Source of the DNA: Symsagittifera roscoffensis
Taxonomy: Eukaryota; Xenacoelomorpha; Acoela; Convolutidae
Length of the DNA stretch: 26,491 nt
NCBI RefSeq assembly: GCF_963678635.1
Contig: NW_026971293.1
Location: forward strand, 1 to 26,491
Direction of reading: 5' to 3'
The translations under genes and the position numbers were made by a program. The notes under the pieces are model-generated. The model saw only the letters and a list, made by a program, of their open reading frames with translations, did no database searches and was not told the origin of the DNA. The number at the start of each line of letters is the position of its first letter. The first letter of the stretch is position 1. Positions 10,601 through 19,080 of this stretch are shown in pieces.

Positions 10601-13600
10601 CCATACTCTTAGTCGTTCCTACTGAAATCAACTAGTAGTCGTACCTTTTTTCCGGACACTACTTTCCATTAACTTTATTGAACTCAATATCAATATCAAT
10701 ATCAGGTTTGGCAGGATGGTTTTGAAAAAAGTCGAAAAATTTCCAGAAAACATTTAACAATTCGGAAAATGGACTTATTCTAAACCATATCTGCTTTTCT
10801 TCAAAAAACTAGGGGGCAGCCGTTGATGCAGGGAGTATCTATACACTATGTTCTTTTGATTGAACCATTAACCTCACAATTGGCGGGGTAGCGTTTGAGA
10901 AAGGAAAAAAAATTTCAATAAAACGATCGAAATCTCTAAAACTTGACTGTTCCTAATTGATTACAATTTTTGAACAAAAAATATGGCATAGCTGCTTCTA
11001 CAGAGAAGTTTCTAGCATGCTACTGTTTCTATTGAACCTATAATCGCAGAGCCACTTATACAAGGAAAATTCCCAATGCCAGTTATTTTGATTTATTTCT
11101 GCATCTGAGTTATGGCAGGGTAGTTTTCAAGAAAAGTGAAAATAGAAAAAAAAATCCCAAGGACATTCGGCGTAGTAGTCTCTGAGAAAAAACTCAAAGA
11201 ATACGAGTCAAAAACTCGCCCCGTTGAAATTTCCGAGGCCCGTTGAAAAAAATAGGGTAAAAACAGGCTAGGGAACTATGCAGTTACGCAATGTAGAAGC
11301 CCATTTCGATGAAACCAATTTTGAAAATCGGTGAAGCAGTTGTGAAAATATTTAGCGAAAAGTGAAAAAATATTTTCCAAAGCCTCTCAAAAAAACATTC
11401 AAAAAATCCCATACATTTTCATAATCCTTTATTTTGTCCAACAGGAATATTTGGCTCTTAAAGTTATGCAGTATACGTTGTTTAAGCCGATGAAACATAA
11501 GCAGAAACCGTTTTGATAAAAAAGTCTGAAAAACTATTTAAAAAAAAAACAAAATCAAACCTGGTAAAATAACAAATTACATAACTTTCAATCATTGTAA
11601 ACGTATTTAAAATCAAAACAAAATTCATGCTTTACAATGTAAGCCGATAAACAACAGTACTAGAAAACATTATTTCCAGTTTTATAAAAACGGAAAATGA
11701 TTCGACTAAAACTAGGCCGAAAACCAGTAATCCTAAAACATTGAAGAAGTTGAAAAAATAATAATTACTGCCAAAAACGGATAACACTTATTTGCTTCCT
11801 AAATGAAGGTAGTTTTATTTGAATTTTCAAAAATTTGAAATTTTGAAATTTACCATTTTAAGCATTCTGCGATCAAATTTATTTACTGGAAAAAAGTCTA
11901 GTACCTAATTCCAATAACCTTGCTTGTCGCAAGGGTAATAAAAAGAAGTGAAAACTTTAAATTTCAAGACAATCTAAGCTATAACACTTTTTAAAAATTA
12001 AATAATCGGTATTGACGACCCGATCTATTCAACCCGATTCAAAAGAGTGGGTTGAGTGTATTTTCTATAACAGACAGGAATAGAGGTTAATTTGAAAAAA
12101 TCTCACCTTTTGTTTCGGCAGCAACCATATTACTCCACGTGTCTCCATTTCTAGGCACCGAAAGAATGGGTCTCACTCGGAACACGTACACAGTGTCCCC
12201 AACCAAGTTAGAGACTACCCTGGATCGAGTAGATGAGTCATAGAGGGCCTCTCTCACACTGGAGTTGTCGAAGAATGGTTTGTCGTCATATTGCAACTCA
12301 AAACCTGTAAAATAGCCAATCGGAAGTGTTACAATTGAAAGTATTAACATGAATGCCTGCTTCAGATTCCGACTACTAGACGGGGAGTCTCTCAAACAGG
12401 AAGGAAAGAGCGCTCGTAGAATATTTCAGCCAATCAGAACTCAGTATTAAAGACTTCGAAACAAAATAACTGCCTGAAAAAATGGTTTAAGTTCCCATTT
12501 GATAATGCTGGTTAATCGCAAGCGTAATCATTTCGGAGCTGGACAAAGCAGTCGTCAATACAACGCGCTATAGAAAATTGGTAATACATTTTGCCTTAAT
12601 TGTTTCAAATTGCCTAAGAATTAAACGGTTTTGGCATGACCTTTTATCAAGGACCAATGAGTAAAAATTCTTGATAGAAAGCAGTTTCAGTGCAGTTGGC
12701 GAACACCCACTCACACCGTGAAGCGACAATTGGTCGAAAACGACAATTCGCAGGAGACAATAGATGGCCGACAGAGGAATAATAAATCAGTAGAAGGCTG
12801 GCATAGAGCTTTTCAAATTTCAGCTTGGGAATGAATTGCGCTCATCCGAGCATCCATAAGTATATTCAATTCATGCAAAAAGAGCACAACATGACCGAGA
12901 ACAAAACTGCTCCAATTCAAGCATGAGAGTGTGAATAAATTGGCAAAATATGAAAAAAACCCAATCTCGTTAGTCGAATTCCTTAAAAATTACCAAAACA
13001 CTACTGATTTCTAGATCACGTGTTATATAATTTTTTGCAGTTTCATGAGAACTTGAATTGTTTCTGACCAAAGTTTTTCGTCGGTACTAATTGTCGCTTG
13101 GTGCAAATAGTCGCTCTCTACGAATCGTCGCTTTTTTGTTCCGACTTTCGAAGAGAACGGAATACTTATACTTGGGTTGGTTTTTTTTATTCTTTCAATT
13201 TCGGCGATCGAAATAGAAATTTTGGACAATTAATTTTTTTACCCCATTGAAGAGATACCCTCATTGAAATCAATTTTCAAAATTTTTTCCCTCCGATCAG
13301 TTTTTTCAAATTTTATTCACAATGCAGAAAACGTAACGCGAATTATTTATGCGTGGCAAAAAATCCCGCACAAAAAATATTTCCCAACTTAATCGAGGCT
13401 AGTTAATCGGTCGTATAAAGTTCGTACGACTCAAGATTTCATACTTGAGCTTTGATCTTCATTTTTCAAAATTTTCTTTTCACAAAAATTAAGCGATATG
13501 GATTAAGGGCAGTCGGAACAATCAGGGCTTTGCCCACACACATATCTCCGACAAATTAATATCAGGTATCGTACCCTATTTGAGTTTGTATTATTTTGAT

Positions 13601-14658
13601 TATGAGCTAAAAAAAAACTTCAAAAATATTGAATTTGAAATGAAAGTAATGTTAAGTTTTTCACGTCCATAGACTAGTTTTCGATTAACCCTACGAGAAT
13701 AATTTGTTGATAGAACTAAGGCTTGGACTTAATTTCTGAATAACTTTGCTTTAATTGAACTTACCAACAATATTTGAGAAGAGAGATTCGGGTGCATTCA
13801 GTGTCCATGAAACGAGCAGAGAAGATTTGGAGATGCTCTTGATTTGTCCAATTTTCACTAGCCGACAAAATTGAAATTAAAAATGGGTTACATATAGCAG
13901 TAAGCAGGCAATTTAGTTCCCAGACAGAGAGGCTATCAATCAGGCAAATCGCTGAAATAATACTTTGCAGGCTATTTTAGCGGTTCAAAGCCTACTATAT
14001 TACTTCTCAAACAACTTAAAGCATTTCTCTTTTGGCGAAAATGCCTTATATTGTGGTTATCAACCAGGTTATCCTTGAAAAATCAGTTTGAACTTAGCAA
14101 GATATGATCCATTTTTCTGAATAATCTAAAACCATTCAGTCTGCTCACTGACGAGTATGAATTGAAAAAGAAATCGCTGCGACAATTAATGGCAAAAATT
14201 GGAAAGAAACAAAAATTCATTATCTAACTATCTTCGTCTGACCTGAATATTGAAATCATACGGGGGCGGTAAACTAAATTTATAGGCCACGAGGCAAAAC
14301 CGTTAACTAAATATATTAATCAAACAATAAATAACAACAAATAATCACTTTTGCCCAAAACGCTTCTCGTGGCGAAAAAAAATTGCAGTAAGCCTGGGTC
14401 AAAAACTCGAACTGCCCGAGCTTAAATAAAATTGCTTGTTTTTTTTTCAAAAAGCCGCCCCTTCCCCAGAAATTTTTTTTTGTAAACGCCTAAGTTTCAA
14501 ACCTACCGTTTATGCGCTCCAGGGGTAGATTTTGTTGTTGCAAAGCATTCACGATGAAGACAGTCTTAAATAAAATATTAAAATTACTCACATAAACGGA
14601 AAAGCTTTTATTGTTGAGAATTTGATCTTACCAGAACGAAAAAGTGGGTATTAAGCAT
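1375..14658 (-). CDS. Predicted secreted protein: signal peptide, FN3, SEA-like module, five TIL domains (11 exons)
   Basis: Exons in transcript order are 14658-14632, 14564-14507, 13857-13765, 12304-12107, 9593-9502, 8688-8526, 5880-5767, 5217-5055, 4906-4593, 2681-2414 and 1645-1375. All borders are GT/AG, and the frame stays open through every junction (1761 nt, 586 aa). Residues 1-18 (MLNTHFFVLTVFIVNALQ) form a signal peptide. About 28-125 is a fibronectin type III domain with the SLLVSW and YVFRVR strands. About 127-248 is predicted beta-alpha-beta-beta-alpha-beta, the SEA-like topology, without an autoproteolytic GSVVV site. Residues 250-304, 308-361, 364-416, 420-485 and 489-554 are TIL (trypsin-inhibitor-like) cysteine domains; four have ten cysteines and the third has eight. 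TIL domains occur in protease inhibitors, zonadhesin-like and mucin-like proteins, so an extracellular matrix, mucus or inhibitor role is possible, but function is inference. There is no transmembrane segment. The residue 562 tail resembles the start of another TIL, so the gene may continue to the left. Confidence 0.72.
1979..2345. repeat. Cluster of G-run and C-run foldback repeats in intron 10
   Basis: ATTTAGGGGGGAGATTGYTC occurs twice as direct copies (about 1992 and 2112). 1979-2001 can fold as CTCCCCC/GGGGGGAG. 2236-2282 is a foldback with TTAACTATTCCCCC and CCCCC pairing with GGGGG and a GGAAAATCGTTA arm. A further GGGGGGATTCGTTA lies near 2329. The arm resembles that of the hairpin at 19772-19817, suggesting remnants of one MITE family. 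The plus-strand open frame 1873-2160 crosses these repeats and is not credible. Confidence 0.5.
2414..2681 (-). CDS. Exon 10: end of TIL 3 and TIL 4
   Basis: The acceptor is AACTTCATTTCAG and the donor GTGAAT (phase 2). KCISESEC closes TIL 3. TIL 4 has ten cysteines with AECGNLPCEKTC, AGCYCQDGYV and CVLRQDC. The end, DCEDPNQQF, opens TIL 5. The open frame upstream of the acceptor reads into a T-rich intronic repeat and is not coding. Confidence 0.87.
2711..2752 (-). repeat. SINE-tail-like repeat copy in intron 10-side upstream of exon 10
   Basis: On the plus strand this holds CACCACTTGCGATG followed by AATTGAATG, matching 20401-20450 closely, including an AGCTTAA block. T-rich sequence follows in both copies on the minus strand. 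It lies just upstream of the exon 10 acceptor, within intron 9. Confidence 0.55.
3413..3450 (+). repeat. Left copy of a 38-bp inverted repeat
   Basis: GATAGCCGGTT, then AAGTAGCACAGAAT, then TTCC. By hand alignment 33 of 38 positions match the reverse complement of 8341-8378. The two copies lie in introns 9 and 6. Confidence 0.6.
4152..4169. repeat. Perfect 18-bp palindrome
   Basis: TGTCTGTTGCAACAGACA equals its own reverse complement. It lies in intron 9. A protein-binding dyad or a chance palindrome are both possible. Confidence 0.7.
4593..4906 (-). CDS. Exon 9: end of TIL 1, TIL 2 and most of TIL 3
   Basis: The acceptor is TTTTTGTGCAG and the donor GTTTGT (phase 1, weaker than average). 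TIL 2 has ten cysteines, including YIDCGLSCFESC and AGCFCKEGF. TIL 3 begins CNLAENRVSKDC and reaches GSGCFCMDGYLDHNG. TIL 3 has eight cysteines in total, so it probably lacks one disulfide. Two long plus-strand open frames here are shadows. Confidence 0.88.
5055..5217 (-). CDS. Exon 8: first TIL domain
   Basis: The acceptor is TTTTGTTTAG (phase 1) and the donor GTGAGT (phase 2). It carries nine of the ten cysteines of TIL 1, with the diagnostic blocks FKECGPKCVETC, GCFCNSGYV and TCVLKE. The tenth cysteine is supplied by the first codons of exon 9, which independently supports the junction. Confidence 0.87.
5767..5880 (-). CDS. Exon 7: last helix and strand of SEA-like module
   Basis: Phase 1 at both ends (114 nt), with acceptor TTAAATCAG and donor GTTAGT. 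It codes for SQLSPDDVEKKVRETTGSQ, an LSP-capped charged helix, then LKDVDVFVQPDIS, a final strand leading directly into the first TIL domain. The plus-strand open frame over this exon is a shadow. Confidence 0.72.
5990..7870. repeat. Scattered ATTGTATGAC microrepeats in intron 6
   Basis: The motif GRRAATTGTATGAC followed by 4-8 bases and TTTT occurs near 6075, 6101, 7041, 7245 and 7845 on the plus strand. Inverted forms (CATACAATTTCCCAT or GTCATACATTTCCCAT) occur near 6005 and 6850. The copies are irregularly spaced and some can pair as hairpins. I recognise no family. Confidence 0.5.
8341..8378 (-). repeat. Right copy of the 38-bp inverted repeat
   Basis: Its reverse complement matches 3413-3450 at 33 of 38 positions by hand alignment. 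It lies in intron 6, about 150 bp downstream of exon 6 in transcript direction. Confidence 0.6.
8526..8688 (-). CDS. Exon 6: middle of SEA-like module
   Basis: The acceptor is AAGTTTAG in phase 0. It codes for VKSALEPDLRVQSVQV, then a loop, then VVKAYIEVIYKSGINFTFHN. The donor ACC|GTCATT (8525-8524) is weak and was chosen because it gives the phase 1 needed by exon 7 and lies just before an in-frame TGA at 8520-8518. If this donor is wrong, the FN3-containing protein would end here and the TIL exons would belong to a separate gene. An N-glycosylation sequon (NFT) is present. Confidence 0.68.
8787..9196. mobile_element. Non-autonomous hAT-type DNA transposon (MITE), 410 bp
   Basis: The element begins CAGGGGCGGATCTAGG and ends CCTAAATCCGCCCATG, which are imperfect terminal inverted repeats sharing GGGCGGATYTAGG. 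It is bounded by an 8-bp direct repeat, ATACTCAG, at 8779-8786 and 9197-9204. A CAGGGG start with an 8-bp target duplication is the signature of the hAT superfamily. The interior has GC-rich segments and a GGGG/CCCC-rich subterminal zone and codes for nothing, so it would depend on a transposase in trans. It sits in intron 5. The three open frames overlapping it are chance. Confidence 0.85.
9502..9593 (-). CDS. Exon 5: first strand and helix of SEA-like module
   Basis: It enters in phase 1 after TTTCCAG and leaves in phase 0 at GTAGAT. It codes for GPDAKLALVMTFGMEVQA and then MKQELLINLIVEV, a hydrophobic strand followed by an amphipathic helix. The sequence is much richer in GC than the flanking introns. 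Confidence 0.75.
9811..9842 (-). repeat. SINE-tail repeat copy
   Basis: On the minus strand it reads CGCAAGTATTGCGATGC then TCCGCTTC, matching the tail of the SINE at 10023-10210 (CGCAAGTATTTGCGAAGCG and AGCTCCGCC). Confidence 0.5.
10023..10210 (-). mobile_element. tRNA-Lys-derived SINE
   Basis: On the minus strand the 5' part resembles tRNA-Lys(CTT). An A-box-like TGGCTAGTGTGTGAG is at 10204-10190, GAGACTCTTAATCTC gives the anticodon arm, and a B box GGTTCGAATC is at 10168-10159. The D arm is shortened and the acceptor ends do not pair, so it is not a working tRNA. After the head comes a T-rich body and a tail with CGCAAGTATTTGCGAAGCG (ending near 10041). That tail recurs without the head at 9811-9842, 20401-20450 and 2711-2752. 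Confidence 0.72.
10684..11700. repeat. Degenerate tandem repeats in intron 4
   Basis: A short (CAATAT)n run at 10684-10704 is followed by diverged units. TGGCRGGRTRGYTTT plus GAAAAAGT-like sequence recurs near 10709, 10882 and 11112. A second motif, TRCAGTxTACGxxGT with AAGCCxAT, recurs near 11277, 11465 and 11635. Spacings are roughly 165-230 bp. It looks like an old, decayed satellite or a repeatedly duplicated intron segment. Confidence 0.4.
12107..12304 (-). CDS. Exon 4: C-terminal half of FN3 domain
   Basis: Phase 1 at both ends (198 nt), with acceptor TTTTACAG and donor GTGAGA. It starts GFELQYDD, the FN3 C-prime strand, and continues with SNLVGDTVYVFRVRP and WSNMVAAETKG. The L-x4-YxFRVR pattern followed by a W-S strand and AAETKG is the typical end of an FN3 module. 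Confidence 0.85.
12722..12748 (-). repeat. 17-bp-phased AGCGACAATT array (two copies plus a weak third)
   Basis: AGCGACAATT starts at 12722, and AACGACAATT starts exactly 17 bp later at 12739. A weaker AGACAAT follows near 12755. It is the reverse complement of the motif at 13089-13132 and lies in the same intron (intron 3). Confidence 0.55.
13089..13132 (+). repeat. 17-bp-phased AATNGTCGCT array (three copies)
   Basis: AATTGTCGCT (13089), AATAGTCGCT (13106) and AATCGTCGCT (13123) are spaced exactly 17 bp apart with unrelated 7-bp spacers. The inverted counterpart lies about 340 bp away at 12722-12748. The minus-strand open frame over this array is not credible. Confidence 0.6.
13765..13857 (-). 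CDS. Exon 3: N-terminal half of FN3 domain
   Basis: Phase 1 at both ends (93 nt), with acceptor CGGCTAG and donor GTAAGT. It codes for VKIGQIKSISKSSLLVSW and the following residues up to SNIV. The SLLVSW segment is the conserved B/C strand tryptophan region of fibronectin type III folds. Symmetric phase-1 borders are typical of shuffled extracellular modules. Confidence 0.8.
14507..14564 (-). CDS. Exon 2: second half of signal peptide and linker
   Basis: It follows a 67-nt intron ending TTTATTTAAG and ends at a strong GTAGGT donor in phase 1. It codes for TVFIVNALQ, which completes the hydrophobic core, then QQNLPLERIN, which leads into the FN3 domain. Confidence 0.72.
14632..14658 (-). CDS. 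Exon 1: start codon and first half of signal peptide
   Basis: It codes for MLNTHFFVL and ends at a GTAAGA donor (14631 downward) in phase 0. The ATG was chosen because an in-frame TAG lies 21 nt upstream of it and because joining to exon 2 produces a textbook signal peptide. The context GGAAATG has a purine at -3. A TTAG just upstream could be a 3' splice site for an untranslated leader or a spliced leader. Confidence 0.65.
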
Positions 14659-16147
14659 TTCCTTAAGTTGAAACTGCTAATTCCAAAATAAAGTGCGGAT
14701 TGATTCAGTGAATTTCTTAACAAACTAAGAAAAACATGACAAGCCGTCAAAATTAATAAAAATCGACACCGTTTCCCAGTTAATTTACGATTTCATATCT
14801 AATTATGTGGCTGAGTAAGAAGTCAGCTTTTCACTTTCTATTGTCCATAGAATCAACCCCCACCCCCCTCCCCCCTAGAACATCAGCTCCCTCCTAATTT
14901 TGAAAGAGAGGGTCTTCCGGAACCCCAGTAAACTTCTATTCTATAAATTTTAAAGCCAAGTTTCAGAGAAAAAAAAACAGTTTTTTGTTTGCAACGCAAA
15001 AAAAATGTGGTTTGCATTAAATTAATGTAATTTAAAGCCAATTTAGGTGTTCAAAAAAAACTTGTGCCCAATTTTGGCAAGATATTAATCAGAATAGATC
15101 CAAATTTGCGGGACCCTCTGCTAATTTTCTAATTTTAAGATCCCGTAAAACGCCTGCTTTAGCCAAAAATGTTGAACTGCGATCATTTTTGACCCCTTCC
15201 CGAGCGAATTAAGCACTGCCGAGAAAACTATATCAAACTACAACTATGAACCGTAAATTGCATACAGATAAGAATAACAAATTTAGGACCGTTTGTGTCA
15301 GTCAAACTTTCAGAAAAGGGCAGAACAATTAAACATTTCTCGATTTTGATATAAAAGGTGCTAAGCTGGAGCAGTCATTGGTAAATTCAAATCCGATTTG
15401 ATTCATAATCTCCATAAAATGAGAACAATGAAAATTTATCTTTATCTTTCGAAAAGAGAGATGCTTATCGGTACAAAATGTCACTTAAAAGACAAATCAT
15501 GAGAACTTTGCAGTTCCGAAAAACTCTGCTAATCAAAAACTCTATTTTGAGAATTTGATGTTACGAGTAAGTTAACTTCAAATAATATCTCATCGATAAA
15601 AAATCAAAACTTTCAATTAAGCTTGAAGAGGTACTAGCAATACAGAATGCTCTGATTTTATTTATTTAAGCAAAAAATTTGAATTTTAAAAATTTTTTAC
15701 AGATGATTTTCAGGTCTGTGAAAAATTAAATTTTTTTTAACCTACCATAGCATAATAAAATAACAAATGACTTTTTCAAAACCCACTACAAAGTTCCAGT
15801 TTTTTCAAAAACTTTCAACTTTCAGACAAAATCATCATTTCGGTTAGCTTAGAACACACGGCTCCATTTACAGCTTTCTTGTGCCTCAGAGTGAAAAAAC
15901 GAGTTCCTAAATTGAAGAAAAAATCCTAATACAGCCTTCTTCACCACGAAAACTTGCCGACAATTATTGGAACTTAATTAACCGCCTCATTATAGGACTA
16001 AATCAAAATGACTTACAATAATTTTCTAATTATTTTGAACGAGAAAAAATCCATTGCTGTAGAAACTAACCGACAAAGAAGCAAAAGCAAAAAACCGACA
16101 ACTATAACTTTCCCAACAGAAAACTTTCAGAAGTTCCAAAAAGTAAA
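14659..16147. other. Presumed upstream region of the FN3/TIL gene; no gene seen
   Basis: This covers the promoter and 5' UTR side of the minus-strand gene. I saw no clear TATA box at the expected distance for that gene and no coding exon on either strand. A C-run (CACCCCCCTCCCCCC) lies near 14862. Confidence 0.45.
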
Positions 16148-16214
16148 GCTCCTGGCCGGACTCGAACCCCAGACCTTTTCGTTTCTAGCATGTATATTAG
16201 CTAAGCGAACATAA
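16148..16214 (-). mobile_element. tRNA-like SINE head or tRNA pseudogene
   Basis: On the minus strand it reads TTAGCTAATATACATGC (A-box-like), then AGAAACGAAAAGG, then GGGGTTCGAGTCCGG, a strong B-box/T-loop. The acceptor ends do not pair and the anticodon arm is poor. The plus-strand reading AGLEPQTFS is the usual artefact of translating the complement of a tRNA T-arm. Confidence 0.5.
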
Positions 16215-17939
16215 ATTGTAGCAGAAATTAGAAAAGCAAAAATTGGGGGGAAAATTACTACCCGGTTGCACTACCTTTACTAATCATAACGGCTAAGACG
16301 TAAAGCATTATTTCTACATGGAAAAACTCTCCTTTGCAAAACATAAATTTTGGCCGTACCTAGGCAGCAAAAACTTGAGTGACAATTCACACCGTCTTGA
16401 AGCAAGCTTAAGAACCATAGCTGAAAAATCATTTGAAAAGACCATAATCTCAGATAAACAGTCAAATTAAAAAAAAAAAATCTTTCTACAAAATTGTATT
16501 TCCCAGATTGCGAACACTATCTAATAGAATTCATTGATTCGTTTAAAAACTTTAAATGCTGATTTGAAGATGGCTTTCATCATTTTAAAAATGTCAGCTG
16601 ACACCTTGTGATTAAAAGTCAATTTCCTTAACCATACCATCTCTCAAATGGAAAATGAAGACAGGAACAGTAGTACTGTCAAAAAATCAAAATAATTATT
16701 TTGTACATTATCCCGGAAAAAGCACACAAACACGTGAGATTTAAGCATTTTTTAAGAAAAACCCTAATAAAATGCGAACAAATTTAAATTAGTAAAAACC
16801 ACCTTATCAACTAATACCGAGAAATTTTAAATAAAAACACTCCCAGCTTTTTTCAATTATTTCTTTTGCATCTTCAAAAAAAAACGTATTTTCAAACAAC
16901 CACTAAACTTAACAGCAAAAATTGTGGCTCTAAATGAGGCTTCGAAAATTCTTGCACTATTCTAACATCTACAATAACCTAAATACCGGACAAGGAAAAT
17001 CTTCGAAATGCAAAAATTTTAAACGTTTTTTCTCGACAACCAATTCATTTAATTAGTTCTTGAATTTGATTTTGCGGATACAAAAAAGAAGCACATCCGA
17101 AGTCAAAGTTCTTGTCTGCTTTCAATGGTCGGAACAACAAAGATGCAGTAGGCCGAAAAAAAACAGCCAAAAAACAAAAAATTATTGGAAAAAAATTTTC
17201 ATTAGACAAAAACTAAACTGAGGTAATTCAGGAACCAAACATGTCACAAATAAACAATCTTGCGAAGCATGCTAAAACTTTATACAAAAAAGATGTGTCC
17301 ATGTAATTTTAGAAGCCAAAAAAGCAAATTCAAATCCCTGTATAAGCTCTGAAACCACCAAAGGAAACAAAGCGACATGAATTTAATAAAGACGCCAAAA
17401 TCTAATCAAATACGGTTTCTTCAAATGGTATGATAGGTGGGTACTCAAAATAAGTACCTTTTCTGCGCAATTGATTGATTTAGATACGCTATCTTATCTG
17501 CTCCGAAGGAACTGTTTGGAAAGATTAGCGTGAATAAAGACAACCACCCAAAAATTATATAAATGTTCTATCATTATAATGTAAAAGCTCCGGCGTTTCG
17601 ATTTTTTTAAATGGTAACTTAATTATACTTCGGTTGATTTAGGTTCCACCGAAATGCTTTATGCTGAAAAACAACTAGAACTTGACTGGAATATTTTTAT
17701 TTTATTTTCTAATACAATTGCTTTCAAAAGTATAAGCACATAAGGAGATTGCACTCGCATACACCATTAATAAAAAACAATGAAAATAGGAAAAAGTAAT
17801 TTTTTGATTTGAAGATACTTTCCCAAAAAAAAAGAAACATCAATCCCTGAAACTACGTAATCAAAAGAACTAGCGTGTAACGCACCTCCGGTGCTTCGAG
17901 TTTTTAACAATTCAAAAAACTGCATGTATTGGAAATAGA
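16215..17939. other. AT-rich intergenic DNA
   Basis: No coding frame, RNA gene or clear repeat family was seen, apart from small hairpins such as GGTACT/AGTACC near 17440. Confidence 0.5.
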
Positions 17940-19080
17940 ATCTGCATCTTTCGAAAGTATTGTGACAGCACCAAATTACAGGGTTCATAATATCAAGTTT
18001 TAAAAAAATTTCAAGTTTTTTTTAATTCAAAATTTGAAAAACCATAAAAAATTTGTGTTCATAAAGTTTTTTTATATCGAAGTTGTTTAAAATATATATA
18101 AAATGAAATAAGAAACGTCTCGGAAACTAAATGCAATTGAGCAGTTGCATTTGGACGCAAGATTTGCAACTCCTGAGAGTGCTCTTTCAGTATCCAACAA
18201 CAGCGTTGGAAATTTCTAACTCTGAAAAACTTACAACTTAAAATTTTGAAAAACCATACAAGACGTCATATCTCGAAAACTACCAAAATTTGAGCAGCAG
18301 TCACATTTGAAGCCTTCCAAGCCCTGATAGTTCTCTGAAAGCCCCTCCTCTCAATTCCCTCCAGCCCCCCCCCCCCCCCCCCACTACAGATCTGAGAGTA
18401 TTCTGACAGCCCTCAGCTACGGAGTTAAGAATTTTTTTAAATTTTGAAAAAAATTTCGGTTTTCTAAAAGTTTCTGGAAAAATCACAAAAAATCACATCT
18501 CGAAAACTACACGAAATTGAGCAGTCGAATTTGGAGGCTAAAACAACTCCTGGGAATACCCTGGAAGTGCCTCACTATAGAGATGATTCTTTTGTGAAAT
18601 TTTTTATATCCAGTTTCTTTGAACAATTAAAAAAAAGACAAAACAAACATAACAACTTGGAAACTAAGAGCGTTTGAGCAGTCGCATTTGGACGCAAGAT
18701 TTGCAATTTGCGACTCCTAAGAGTATCCTCACAGCACCCAACTACAAAGTTGGGAAATTCAATTCTTTCGATAATTTGAAATCTGTTTTCTAAAAAATTT
18801 ACAACAAATCATAATATACTATGAGCAGTCATAATTGGAGGCAACAATCGCAATCCTTGAGAGTACTCCGAAAGCGCCCAATTACAGGGTTGGGATTTTC
18901 AAATTTTTGTATATTTTTTATATGAGTTTTCTGAAAAATTTTGAAAGCACCACAATAATCGTCGTATCTAGTACACTAAAAGGATTTGGGCATTCATAAT
19001 TGGAAACCAAATTTCCAACTATTGGATAAGTCTGACAGCATCCCACTATTAGGTTGCTACGTTCAAATTTGGGAAAAACG
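17940..19080. repeat. Degenerate satellite, about seven units of roughly 150-165 bp
   Basis: GAGCAGTCGCATTTGGA-type blocks start at 18139, 18292, 18519, 18676, 18823 and 18988 (spacings 153, 227, 157, 147 and 165). Each is preceded by CTCGAAAACTA (18119, 18272, 18499, 18656) and followed by GAGAGTATTCTGACAGC-like and CCAACTACAGGGTTGGG-like blocks. A partial first unit shows GTGACAGCACCAAATTACAG near 17961. The long unit contains an 18-base C run. Units are strongly diverged, so the array is old. It lies between the two genes. Confidence 0.7.
18365..18382 (+). repeat. Run of 18 C residues
   Basis: A pure C18 tract, G18 on the minus strand, inside the enlarged satellite unit. Its length is probably variable and prone to sequencing error. 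It produces a spurious poly-Gly reading on the minus strand. Confidence 0.85.

Noticed and set aside
12428-12450. CCAATCAGAACTCAGTATT as a third copy of the palindromic foldback element
   Set aside because: Only a short CCAATCAGA match; the arms and palindrome are absent.
13023-13229. Minus-strand 68-residue frame
   Set aside because: It lies in intron 3 over the 17-bp-phased array, with no splice support or domain.
15343-15480. Plus-strand TATAAAAGG followed by a TCATT initiator-like site and a GTAAAT
   Set aside because: No downstream coding exon could be found, and TATA strings are expected in such AT-rich DNA.
16008-16214. Plus-strand 68-residue frame ending AGLEPQTFS
   Set aside because: This is the common artefact of translating the complement of a tRNA-like T-arm; the rest is low complexity.
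18301-18486. Minus-strand frame with a glycine run
   Set aside because: It is produced by the C18 tract within the satellite.
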